Below are positions 33,241 to 41,475 of a stretch of 52,000 bases of DNA, piece by piece. The stretch's first letter is position 1. Each line of letters starts with the position of its first letter. The notes beneath the pieces are model-generated. The model had not been told where the DNA came from, did no database searches, and worked only from the letters and a program-made list of their open reading frames with translations. The translations under genes were made by a program, and so were the position numbers. The stretch is from Lachnospiraceae bacterium (GTDB lineage: Bacteria > Bacillota > Clostridia > Lachnospirales > Lachnospiraceae): assembly GCA_024689465.1 (NCBI GenBank), contig JAILDL010000132.1, positions 1 through 52,000 of the forward strand. The letters run 5' to 3'.

Positions 33241-34880
33241 GGTGTAAGTCCTTCCTTACTGCTTGCAGAAGCACTGACTCTGGTCTGAATGTAATAGGTT
33301 TCACCGGCGCTTAATCCATCCAGGATCTGGACGTTTGTGCCGTCTGTTAATCCGCATGTTACCTGCTGTAATACATAGTCGCCGTTTTTCTTTATATAAA
33401 CGCAGGTTTTCTCATTCTGCTCTACGATGGCACTTCTGGAAATATACAGGGTATCGGTGGCACTGTCCGTTACAAAGGTGACATCCGCCGTCATTCCCGC
33501 ATAAAGCTTTGCAGTATCGCCCAGGATCTGTATCGTCACCGGATAGCTTACGGTGGTGGAATTGGAGGAGGTACTGCTCATGGTGATGGCTGCGATCACG
33601 CCGCTGTAGGTTTCTTCTTCATAGGCGGTAAAAACGATCTCCACGCTATCACCTACGGTCAGAGCCGTGATATCCTCCTGGGATACATCCACGGAGATGG
33701 TCTTTTGCTCGTTGTCCGCGTAGCTCAGCAGTTCGCCGGTATCTTCCAGTTTGTCGCCTTCTTCCACATTCACGGCGGTGACCACACCGGTTGCTATTGC
33801 ATAGATATTGCCGTCACCTACAAATTCTTCAAAGGCACTTAGCTTATATTCCGCATCGGTTAAGGTTTCCTTTGCTTCCTCCACTTCCTCCTCCAGGGAA
33901 GAAAGGGAGCCGCTGTATACCTGCCCTGCAACCTTTGCTCCTAAAGCTGCGCTTTCCTTTTCCTGGGATGCTTCCAGCTGATCGATTCCCTGCCTGCTTT
34001 GCAGGTTTTCGATCTCTTTGGTCAAAGAGGTGATCTCTTCCTGATCTTTTTCGATGCTCTCATAGATTTTTTCCAGGGCTTCCTTTGCTTTTGTGTAGGC
34101 TTCTTTCGCGGATTTATAGCTGCTTTCCGCCGTCAGGCGCACATGCTGGTTCTCGGCTCCTACAGTATCGTAGACCCCTTTTGCCTCTTCATAATCTTCC
34201 TCGGCCTCCTCGATCTCTTCTTCTGCATCTTCGATGGATGCCTCCAGATTTTGGATCTCAACCTGGAGATTGGTGATCTTCGCCTTTTTTTCCGCGATCT
34301 CACTTTCGATGGTCTGAAGGGTTGCAGTGTATGCAGCGCCTGCCGTTCCCGCTTTGGCAACGCTTAAGTCGTAATCCTCCTTTGCGGATATGGCCTCCAG
34401 ATTATACTCGGTCTGTGCTTCGTCTACAGCGATCCGGCTCTCCGTCACGTACGCCGTCAGTTTTTTCCGTACCGCTTCCACAGAGGCTTCGGCAAAGGAA
34501 AGGAGCACATCTCCTTCCGTTACGGTTTGCCCCACGGCTACGGAGATGGTGTCGATGACCAGATATTTTAAGGTTTCATCCTCGTCCTCATCCTCGTCGT
34601 CATCTTCGTCCTCGACCTCGTCGTTGGTATCGGTGGACAGATCCAGGTTGTAGGATACGCTCTCCAGACCAAAGGAAACGGTGCCGCTTTCTGTTACACC
34701 TACGGTAAAATCTCCGCTTTCCACGGTTTTTTCCATGTATACGATGGTATCTGCCGTAAGGAGGGGCTCCACAAATACGGTATAGGAAGCTGCTGCCAGG
34801 ATACCGATGAGGGCGATCCCCATAAGGATCAGGCGCTTTGTTTTTTTCTTCATTCCTTTAAGCTTTGTAAGAATACTCAT
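33237..34880 (-). CDS. HlyD/MacA-type adaptor B, acidic loop insert
   Basis: 547 residues with the same plan: membrane anchor about 17-36, lipoyl half-motifs (LVIDTISVAVGQ near 107; AIATGVVTAVNVEEGDKL near 355), a Glu-rich coiled coil (about 185-310), then barrel and C-terminal domains (LYISRSAIVEQ). Its distinguishing part is residues 86-102, a run of Asp and Glu with one Val at 89, at the very loop where adaptor C carries its Gly/Ser tract. The matching DNA (34575-34625) is a run of GAY/GAR codons that could change length by slippage. Joined to both neighbouring adaptors by ATGA overlaps. Confidence 0.88.
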   Translation of the reverse strand: MSILTKLKGMKKKTKRLILMGIALIGILAAASYTVFVEPLLTADTIVYMEKTVESGDFTVGVTESGTVSFGLESVSYNLDLSTDTNDEVEDEDDDEDEDEDETLKYLVIDTISVAVGQTVTEGDVLLSFAEASVEAVRKKLTAYVTESRIAVDEAQTEYNLEAISAKEDYDLSVAKAGTAGAAYTATLQTIESEIAEKKAKITNLQVEIQNLEASIEDAEEEIEEAEEDYEEAKGVYDTVGAENQHVRLTAESSYKSAKEAYTKAKEALEKIYESIEKDQEEITSLTKEIENLQSRQGIDQLEASQEKESAALGAKVAGQVYSGSLSSLEEEVEEAKETLTDAEYKLSAFEEFVGDGNIYAIATGVVTAVNVEEGDKLEDTGELLSYADNEQKTISVDVSQEDITALTVGDSVEIVFTAYEEETYSGVIAAITMSSTSSNSTTVSYPVTIQILGDTAKLYAGMTADVTFVTDSATDTLYISRSAIVEQNEKTCVYIKKNGDYVLQQVTCGLTDGTNVQILDGLSAGETYYIQTRVSASASSKEGLTP

Positions 34881-36379
34881 TGCTCGCTGTCGCCTCCCAT
34901 ATTTCCTGCAAAGATCACCGATGCGGTGAGGTTGCCGGTCAGCTCCGATACATCTCCTTCCAGGGTGATGGTCACCGTATAGGTGACGCTGGTCCTGCTG
35001 CTGCTGGAGGTTTCCGGGTTGATGGTGGTAATGGTTCCGTTATAGTTGCCATACCCGTCGATGGATACCATCGCACTGTCGCCGATGGCAAGGGAAGCGA
35101 TGTCTGCCTGGTCAACCGATGCGGAAACGGTGATCTCTTCCGGATTGCTGTAGGCAAATATCATGGAATCACCGCTTAAGGTATCTCCCTCCCGGATCCG
35201 TATCATAAGGATGGTTCCGCTTCCGGTGGTATACAGATACCCGTCTCCCAAAAGCTCTTCAAATTCTGCCAGATGTTCTGCGGCATCCTCCATTTCCGTA
35301 AGGAGACTGTCCAACTCTTCTTCTGCCTTCTCCAGTGCCGTCTCATAGGTGCTCTCTGCCATGTCTGCACTGGCAAGGGTGGTATCATAGGTTGCTTTTG
35401 CGCTGATCAGGCCGGTGGTCTGCTCATTTTTTGCCTCGGTAATGGCGGCTTCCAATGCGGGAAGCTGTGCCGTCAGGAGATTGATCTGGGCTTTTGCTTC
35501 GCTTACTGCGTTCTCGTAATCTTCCTGGGCCTGCTTGTATTCCTTTTCTTCGGTTGCCAGTAATTTATAAAGGGTCTGGGCTTTTTTCAAAGCGGTCTGA
35601 TCTGCGCCCATACTTCCTGCCGATGATCCGGTCACGCTGCTCCAGTCCAGATTATTTTCGCTTACCATGTTTTCCAGCAGCGTCCGGTCTTCCCAGTAGG
35701 TTTCTTCCTTTCCTTCCGGATCGTATTCTTCTTTATAGGAATCGTTTTCGATGGCTTCCTGATATTCGGTCAGGCTTTCCAGGGCCTTATCATAGGCTTC
35801 CTGGGCATCTTCCACTGCCTTTTCCAGAGCCGCTACGGTCTCGTCATAGATCTCCTGTGCCTGCTGCTTTTCCAGAAGACTTTCCTCGTAATCGTATCTT
35901 GCCGTGATAACGGACTGCTCATAGGTGATCTTTCCCGCCCGGTATGCCAGTTCCGTTGTTTTTGCTTCCGTGGTCAGCGCATTTAAGGCTTCCTCGTAAG
36001 AATCCTCCGTGATCTTTAAGATCCTGCTGTTTTCCTCTACCACATCACCGGAAGAAACATAGATCTCTTCGATCACCAGATCCGCATCGATGTAATCCGG
36101 TGTAAAGGTTTCTTCCACAATGCCGATGGACGTAGAGCCTGTTGCGGTGATCATGGTGGTATTTTCCCGGACCTCGATGCCTCTTTGTCCCATTCGTCCT
36201 TCTTCGTCTTTGGTATCTTCCGTTTCTTCTTCTTTCCGTGAAAAGAACAGATCACTGCAAAGTATTGCCAGTAACAGCAACAGCAGAAGACCGATCACAT
36301 AGAATTTCTTTATTTTCCTTTTTCCTGTGATGACCCCTTCTTCTGTTTCTTTTTTCTTTCCAAATCCCATGGAAACCAC
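34877..36379 (-). CDS. HlyD/MacA-type adaptor A, no loop insert
   Basis: 500 residues; first gene of the exporter operon. Membrane anchor at about 26-46 with a strong leucine core, lipoyl half-motifs (LVIEEIYVSSGD near 105; GSGTILMIRIREGDTL near 395), a long coiled coil (about 135-375) and barrel domain. The loop that carries an insert in adaptors B and C is absent. Start is between GTG 36379 (AAAGGA 5 nt upstream, chosen) and ATG 36370 (no good ribosome site). No clear promoter is seen in the 100 bp upstream, but the trmB terminator at 36488 isolates the operon. Confidence 0.85.
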   Translation of the reverse strand: MVSMGFGKKKETEEGVITGKRKIKKFYVIGLLLLLLLAILCSDLFFSRKEEETEDTKDEEGRMGQRGIEVRENTTMITATGSTSIGIVEETFTPDYIDADLVIEEIYVSSGDVVEENSRILKITEDSYEEALNALTTEAKTTELAYRAGKITYEQSVITARYDYEESLLEKQQAQEIYDETVAALEKAVEDAQEAYDKALESLTEYQEAIENDSYKEEYDPEGKEETYWEDRTLLENMVSENNLDWSSVTGSSAGSMGADQTALKKAQTLYKLLATEEKEYKQAQEDYENAVSEAKAQINLLTAQLPALEAAITEAKNEQTTGLISAKATYDTTLASADMAESTYETALEKAEEELDSLLTEMEDAAEHLAEFEELLGDGYLYTTGSGTILMIRIREGDTLSGDSMIFAYSNPEEITVSASVDQADIASLAIGDSAMVSIDGYGNYNGTITTINPETSSSSRTSVTYTVTITLEGDVSELTGNLTASVIFAGNMGGDSEQ

Positions 36380-36487
36380 CCAGTTCCTTTCTTTGCGTAA
36401 GTCGGTTCGTGGTATCAGACTATCGGATTTGTGTGTAGAGAGATTGTTTTCTTTGTGAAAAAAATGTGTCCTTCCCTGCCGGGTGAT

Positions 36488-36525
36488 AAAAAAAGAAGAC
36501 CGCCGGGTTTCATCCGGTAGTCTTC
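36488..36525 (-). terminator. rho-independent terminator of trmB
   Basis: On the minus strand GAAGAC and GTCTTC enclose an inner CCGG/CCGG stem across a 2-nt internal loop, followed by TTTTTTT. It starts about 50 nt after the trmB stop. Confidence 0.85.
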
Positions 36526-36572
36526 TCTTATCTGTTGTGATATCTGTGCCGTTTTCTGTTTTTCGTAAGCAG

Positions 36573-37229
36573 CTACTTTTTACGGATCACATATTTGCAG
36601 ATGGGGTTTCCCTTGGCGGAAAAGCGCTCTTCGTATTCCGTCATGATATTTCCCTGGTTCATTTTCTCATCGTGATGCAGGTCAAAGGTGCAAGCCTCCA
36701 GGCGAAAATCGCTCTCTTTGATCTCTTCCAGGGCAAAATCAAAAAGCTCCCTGTTATCGGTTTTGAATTCCACGCTTCCATCCTCCGCCAGCAGGATATG
36801 ATAGCGCTGTAAAAACTCTTTGGAAGGAAGGCGTCTCTTGGCATGTCTTGCCTTGGGCCATGGATCCGAAAAGTTTAAGTAAATCCGCTCTGCTTCTCCT
36901 TTACCAAATACGTCGGTAATGGTCTCTGCCTCCAGACGGAGAAAACGCACATTGGTAATGGGCGTATCCGTATCCAGGGTTTCCTCGATCTTGTCGATGG
37001 CGCGGATCAGGACGCTGGAAAATTTCTCAATGCCAACATAATTGATCCCGGGATTCTTCTGGGCGAGATCGCGGATAAACTGTCCCTTCCCGCAGCCGAT
37101 CTCTATATGAATGGGATGATCGTTTCCAAAGATCTCTCTCCATCTTCCTTTGTATTGTTCCGGATGATCAATGGTTAGCCGGCTGTCTGCGATCTTTTCT
37201 CTGGAACCGGGTATATTTCGTAATCTCAT
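36573..37229 (-). CDS. trmB: tRNA (guanine-N7)-methyltransferase
   Basis: 218 residues, full length. Uses S-adenosylmethionine to methylate G46 in the tRNA variable loop. The SAM motif is HIEIGCGKGQF at about 41-51, the catalytic and tRNA-binding region is LNFSDPWPKARHAKRRL near 120, and the C-terminal TEYEERFSAKGNPI is the usual TrmB ending. GGAG lies 7 nt before ATG 37229. It is divergent from the carboxypeptidase gene with only 65 bp between start codons, and the two sets of -10-like hexamers overlap. Confidence 0.93.
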   Translation of the reverse strand: MRLRNIPGSREKIADSRLTIDHPEQYKGRWREIFGNDHPIHIEIGCGKGQFIRDLAQKNPGINYVGIEKFSSVLIRAIDKIEETLDTDTPITNVRFLRLEAETITDVFGKGEAERIYLNFSDPWPKARHAKRRLPSKEFLQRYHILLAEDGSVEFKTDNRELFDFALEEIKESDFRLEACTFDLHHDEKMNQGNIMTEYEERFSAKGNPICKYVIRKK

Positions 37230-37282
37230 GGTTTTCTCCTACCTTACCACAGGGTCTCATTTTGTTTTCAGCTCAAATAGTG

Positions 37283-37288
37283 TATCAT
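37283..37288 (+). promoter_or_regulatory. -10 element six bases before the carboxypeptidase start
   Basis: TATCAT at 37283-37288, then AAACCT, then ATG 37295. No Shine-Dalgarno is present in the 30 nt before the ATG, so the mRNA may be leaderless. A minus-strand TATGAT (37284-37289) overlaps it and could serve trmB. Confidence 0.45.
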
Positions 37289-37294
37289 AAACCT

Positions 37295-38749
37295 ATGAAA
37301 AACCGAACCTTTTTCCAAGGAATTTCATACGGGATCGTCCGGAAAGCCCGTTTGCTTTCTGCACTTTTACTTCTGTGCGTTCTGATACCACAGGCCTGCC
37401 TTTTTGCCCGGGCAGATACGGACTACGCTGCCCTTGCCCAGGAGCGCAAAGAGCTTCCCATTGCCTCCAATCTCATCGATAACTGGCCTACGGGTCCTGC
37501 CATCGGAGCAGAGGCTGCCCTTTTAATGGACGCTTCTACCGGTGCCATCCTTTATTCCAAAAATCCCAAGGAGCATCTGTATCCCGCCAGCACCACCAAG
37601 TTGATGACCTGCCTTCTGGCCGTGGAAAACTGCAAGCTGGATGAGATCGTATCCTTTTCCTATGATGCGGTATTTTCCGTTCCTTCCGACGGATCCTCCA
37701 TGGGGATCGATCCGGGGGAATCCATGCCCCTGGAAGAATGTCTCTACGGCATTATGGTCGGCTCTGCCAACGAAGTGGCCAATGCCGTTGCCGAGCATGT
37801 AGCCGGCTCCATGGATGGCTTTGTGGAGCTTATGAATGAGCGGGCAAAGGAGCTTGGCTGCAAAGATACCCACTTCGTCAATGCCAACGGGATTCACGAT
37901 GAGGAGCATTATACCTGTGCCTACGATCTGGCTCTGATCGCCCGTGCCTTCTTTTCCAATGAGATCCTGTGTAATATCGGAAATACGCCCCGCTATCATT
38001 TTGAAGCCACCGTTACCCAGCCGGACGATTTCTATAAAAACAACAAACACGAGCTGATCACCGGCGCCATTTCCTATCCCGGTATCTTAGGCGGAAAGAC
38101 CGGCTATACTTCCCAGGCCAGACAAACCCTGGTAACCTGTGCACAAAAAGGAACCTTAAAACTGATCTGCGTCATCCTGAAAGAAGAATCTCCCGATCAG
38201 TTCTATGACACCACTGAGCTGTTTGATTACGGCTTTACCAACTTTTCCGATGTGATCGCTGCCGATCAGGAGAAAAACTACAATATTTCCAGTGCGGATT
38301 TTCTTCGGATCGGTAAGGATATTTTCGGAAATTCCGAAACCCTTCTGTCCCTGGATGATTCTGCCCTGATCACCCTTCCCAACACCATTACCTTCGGGGA
38401 TATCCGGGCCGACTTAGACTACAGCCAGGCGGATGCCTCCACCCTGGCCATCCTTCACTATTCCTATCAAAATGTGGCTTTGGGAGATGTTCCCGTTTTA
38501 CTGTCTTCTCCGGTAACCGTCCGGGATTTTACCTCCCGTACTTCTGCTTATGAAGAAACGGAAGCAGATTCTGCCTCCGTTTCCTATGTTTTCCTGAATA
38601 TAAAGATCATTCTGCTGTGGATAAGCGGCATTTCCCTTATCCTGCTAGCTCTGATCTTCTTATTTTCTGCACTGTTTCATCGCAGAAATTCTCACCGCCG
38701 CAGAACGGCCCGCAGAAAGCTTTCCGGTTTGGATGATCTGACCTTCTGA
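37295..38749 (+). CDS. serine-type D-Ala-D-Ala carboxypeptidase (PBP5/DacF type)
   Basis: 484 residues. Signal peptide at about 1-40 (cleavage near LFARA). Active-site motifs S99-T-T-K102, S157-A-N159 and K268-T-G270 are all present. A C-terminal domain follows, and a membrane anchor at about 430-455 ends in a basic tail, so the enzyme sits on the outer face and trims the terminal D-Ala of pentapeptide stems, limiting cross-linking. ATG 37295 is chosen; the upstream TTG at 37262 has no ribosome site either. It runs against the replication fork. Its 3' end overlaps the convergent exonuclease gene by 58 nt. Confidence 0.88.
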   Translation: MKNRTFFQGISYGIVRKARLLSALLLLCVLIPQACLFARADTDYAALAQERKELPIASNLIDNWPTGPAIGAEAALLMDASTGAILYSKNPKEHLYPASTTKLMTCLLAVENCKLDEIVSFSYDAVFSVPSDGSSMGIDPGESMPLEECLYGIMVGSANEVANAVAEHVAGSMDGFVELMNERAKELGCKDTHFVNANGIHDEEHYTCAYDLALIARAFFSNEILCNIGNTPRYHFEATVTQPDDFYKNNKHELITGAISYPGILGGKTGYTSQARQTLVTCAQKGTLKLICVILKEESPDQFYDTTELFDYGFTNFSDVIAADQEKNYNISSADFLRIGKDIFGNSETLLSLDDSALITLPNTITFGDIRADLDYSQADASTLAILHYSYQNVALGDVPVLLSSPVTVRDFTSRTSAYEETEADSASVSYVFLNIKIILLWISGISLILLALIFLFSALFHRRNSHRRRTARRKLSGLDDLTF

Positions 38750-39720
38750 TTTTTGTTGTTTCTGGAAGGGATCATCTTTTTCTGCTGTTCCTTCTTGGCG
38801 CTTTCCGCCTTTACCTGCCGCTGCTTAATAGCATCCATTTCTTCCTGGGTAATAAGACGCTGGGTCTTTACCACATAGACGTTTCCGTCTTCGGCCTTTC
38901 TTACCCGGATCTTTCCCTTCATGAGACCATGTTTGTCACAAAAGGAAACGGAATAATAATGCTTTCCGTTGGGGGTAAACCACTTGATCTTCTTACGGCA
39001 TTTTCGCCCGCAGATGTAACACTTGCAGGATGCGATCTCCTTATCTGCCAGGGCATGACTCTTATCCGGATATTCCATGGAGATCAGTTTCGCATAGGTT
39101 TCAAAACGGATCCGCACTTCATCCTCTCTCCTTTTCGGTGTCCGATAGGTATCAAAGGAGCAGTAGGATAAAACCGTGTCATCCTCGATCTTTTCCAGGA
39201 TCTTTGCGGTATAATAAGCATCGCTGAAAGCTCTGTGAAAGGGAATATCCTCCGGGATCTTCATCAGACGGATGGCGTCGGATAAAGAACTTCTGGTCTT
39301 CTTATCCTGGTAGGCAATGCTGAAAAGTTTTTGCACATCCAGAAAGGCCAGAGGCTTATCGGTCAGAGGTTTTAAATGATAATAGTCCATGTTTTTCTGC
39401 AGCTGGGTCAGATCCGTAGGACCCCATGTACAGAATATAGGATCTTCTCCGCACCAGTTTAAAAACTTCTCACAGACTTCCGGAAAAGGAGATCCTTTTT
39501 CCAACTGGCTCATCTGCAAATGGATCAGTTTTCGGGTCACATAGTGCATCACATGATACACCTGCGGTTTGATCAGCTCATTGAACTGGTCGATCATTTC
39601 ACGGTCACTGTTTAATTTCACTGCACCGATCTCAATGATCTCAAAGGGGAGTTCTTCCCGTTCCGTTTCCCGGACTCCGTCTGCCTGATTCCACTCCAGA
39701 TCCAATACGATATAGTTCAT
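38692..39720 (-). CDS. DEDDh 3'-5' exonuclease with C-terminal zinc-ribbon-like part
   Basis: 342 residues. The exonuclease fold shows D7-x-E9 (YIVLDLEWN), the second Asp in WGPTD near 106, and the H-x4-D pair in FHRAFSDAYYTA near 165, the DEDDh set of the DnaQ/RNase T/KapD group. It degrades single strands of DNA or RNA from the 3' end. The C-terminal 130 residues carry C-x2-C (CYICGRKC) and C-x2-H (SFCDKHG), a probable zinc site, and a basic tail. Substrate unknown. GGGGA precedes ATG 39720. It follows the M3 peptidase gene by 19 nt. Confidence 0.82.
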   Translation of the reverse strand: MNYIVLDLEWNQADGVRETEREELPFEIIEIGAVKLNSDREMIDQFNELIKPQVYHVMHYVTRKLIHLQMSQLEKGSPFPEVCEKFLNWCGEDPIFCTWGPTDLTQLQKNMDYYHLKPLTDKPLAFLDVQKLFSIAYQDKKTRSSLSDAIRLMKIPEDIPFHRAFSDAYYTAKILEKIEDDTVLSYCSFDTYRTPKRREDEVRIRFETYAKLISMEYPDKSHALADKEIASCKCYICGRKCRKKIKWFTPNGKHYYSVSFCDKHGLMKGKIRVRKAEDGNVYVVKTQRLITQEEMDAIKQRQVKAESAKKEQQKKMIPSRNNKNQKVRSSKPESFLRAVLRR

Positions 39721-39739
39721 GCAATCCCCAATTCTTTGT

Positions 39740-41407
39740 TTATGCGTTTTTTAAACGCTCCACCAGTTTCTCCATGTATCCTTCTTCAAACGGACACGCA
39801 AGACCTACCTGCTTTAATAGTCCGGTATAAAAATCGGATGCGGACAGCTTGCACAGCTTTAAATAGCTCTTCCATGCTTCTTCCCGATTTTCATCCATCC
39901 ATCCCTTATAGGCCAGAGCACAGCTTTGTGCCAGGCAGTAATCAATATAGTAGAACGGCAGGGAATAGATATGGTGCTGGAACTGCCAATAGCCGCCGCT
40001 TTCCAGGAATTCGTCTCCTTCGTAGTCCAGATGGGGCTTATATACCTTTTCCAGTTCTCTCCAGGCCTGTTTTCTCTGGGCCGGTGTGTACTCCGGATGT
40101 TCATATACAACGTGCTGGAATTCATCCACCATACATCCGTAGGGAATGAAGATAATGGAATCCTCCAGATGCATCTTACGATACTCATCCGCCCGATCCC
40201 CAAAGAACTTCTCCATCCAGGGCTCCGTAAAGAACTCCATGGACATGGAATGGATCTCCGCGGTCTCCATAGTGATATCGTTATGCTCCAAAATGGGATC
40301 GCTTCCGGATATATGTCCCTGGAATGCATGGCCACACTCATGGGTGATCACATCGATATCTCCGCTGGTTCCGTTAAAGTTTGCAAATACAAAGGAGGAA
40401 TGAAACTCCGGCAGGTACTCCATGTATCCTCCGGATTGTTTGTTTTTCTTTCCCAGGACATCAAAGAGTTCGTTTTCCATCATATATTCCATGAACTCTT
40501 TTGTTTCCGGAGAAAGTTCCCGGTACATGGTCAGGCCGCCCTGTAAGATCTCTTCCGGTGTGCCGGATGGCGCGGGATTTCCTTCCTTAAAATACAGCTG
40601 CTCATCATAATAATACAGATGATCCAAACCAAGCCGCTGTCTGCGCTTTTCGTGGAGGTCTTCTGCAAAGGGAACGTAGACCTTCTTTACCTGCTCACGG
40701 AACGCCTCCACCTGGTCTCTGCCGTAATCGTTTCGCATCATACCGTAATATCCCAGGGGGATATAGTTTTCATAGCCTAAAAGCTTTGCCTGCTTATCCC
40801 GGTTTTTCACCAGCTGATCGTAGAGGTCATCCAACTTTTCTGCATTTTCCTTAAAAAATGCCCAATATGCCTGATTGGCTTTCTTACGGATTTCCCGATC
40901 GGGACTGATCTTGTAAGGGCGCATCAGGGAAAGGTTCAAAATCTCCCCGTTCCAGGGGATCTTTGCGGAAGAAAGCAGCTCTTCGTATTCGGTCACCAGC
41001 CTGTTTTCTTCCTGCTTTAAGGGGATTAAGCGCTCATCAGTACTTTTTAATTCGCACTCGATGTTTTTAAAGGCCACTTTCCCGATGATGGCTTCCAGTT
41101 CTGTCCGGTAAGGTGAATCGTACAGAGCTTTTTTGTATTCCATGGATGCACTGGTATAGCGAGGCATCTGTTCATCCAGATAATCCTGCTCCTTTTTATA
41201 AAAGGCATCCGTTGTATCGATGCTGTGACGGATATAAGCCAGCCTTTGCATGGTGGCAATATGACTGTAAAGCTTGTAATATTTCTGATGTACTTCAAAC
41301 TGCGCCTTTGCGGAAGAAGCGTTTTTTAACTCCTCTGCCAGGCTTTTGATCTGCAAGATGGCATCGTCAAAATCTATATGCTCATAGGGCATATCTGTAA
41401 ATTTCAT
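39740..41407 (-). CDS. M3-family oligoendopeptidase (PepF-like)
   Basis: 555 residues, full length for bacterial M3 oligoendopeptidases. The zinc motif is H356-E357-x2-H360 (THECGHAFQGH), with the third ligand Glu in METAEIHSMSMEF near 384 and the tyrosine-rich C-terminal substrate site (YSLPFYYIDYCLAQ). It is a cytosolic enzyme cleaving peptides of about 5-20 residues, so it may finish off peptides brought in by Opp systems. ATG 41407 with AAGG 8 nt upstream is chosen; the frame reaches 41449 through the promoter. Confidence 0.9.
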   Translation of the reverse strand: MKFTDMPYEHIDFDDAILQIKSLAEELKNASSAKAQFEVHQKYYKLYSHIATMQRLAYIRHSIDTTDAFYKKEQDYLDEQMPRYTSASMEYKKALYDSPYRTELEAIIGKVAFKNIECELKSTDERLIPLKQEENRLVTEYEELLSSAKIPWNGEILNLSLMRPYKISPDREIRKKANQAYWAFFKENAEKLDDLYDQLVKNRDKQAKLLGYENYIPLGYYGMMRNDYGRDQVEAFREQVKKVYVPFAEDLHEKRRQRLGLDHLYYYDEQLYFKEGNPAPSGTPEEILQGGLTMYRELSPETKEFMEYMMENELFDVLGKKNKQSGGYMEYLPEFHSSFVFANFNGTSGDIDVITHECGHAFQGHISGSDPILEHNDITMETAEIHSMSMEFFTEPWMEKFFGDRADEYRKMHLEDSIIFIPYGCMVDEFQHVVYEHPEYTPAQRKQAWRELEKVYKPHLDYEGDEFLESGGYWQFQHHIYSLPFYYIDYCLAQSCALAYKGWMDENREEAWKSYLKLCKLSASDFYTGLLKQVGLACPFEEGYMEKLVERLKNA

Positions 41408-41451
41408 GGTTCTACCTTCTTTTTCTGTACTTGGATTTTCCCTGTACATTC

Positions 41452-41460
41452 AGTATAACA
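41452..41460 (-). promoter_or_regulatory. extended -10 promoter of the oligoendopeptidase gene
   Basis: TGT-TATACT on the minus strand (TATACT at 41452-41457), about 45 bp before the start codon. No good -35. Confidence 0.5.
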
Positions 41461-41475
41461 GAAAATCTCCCGTTA

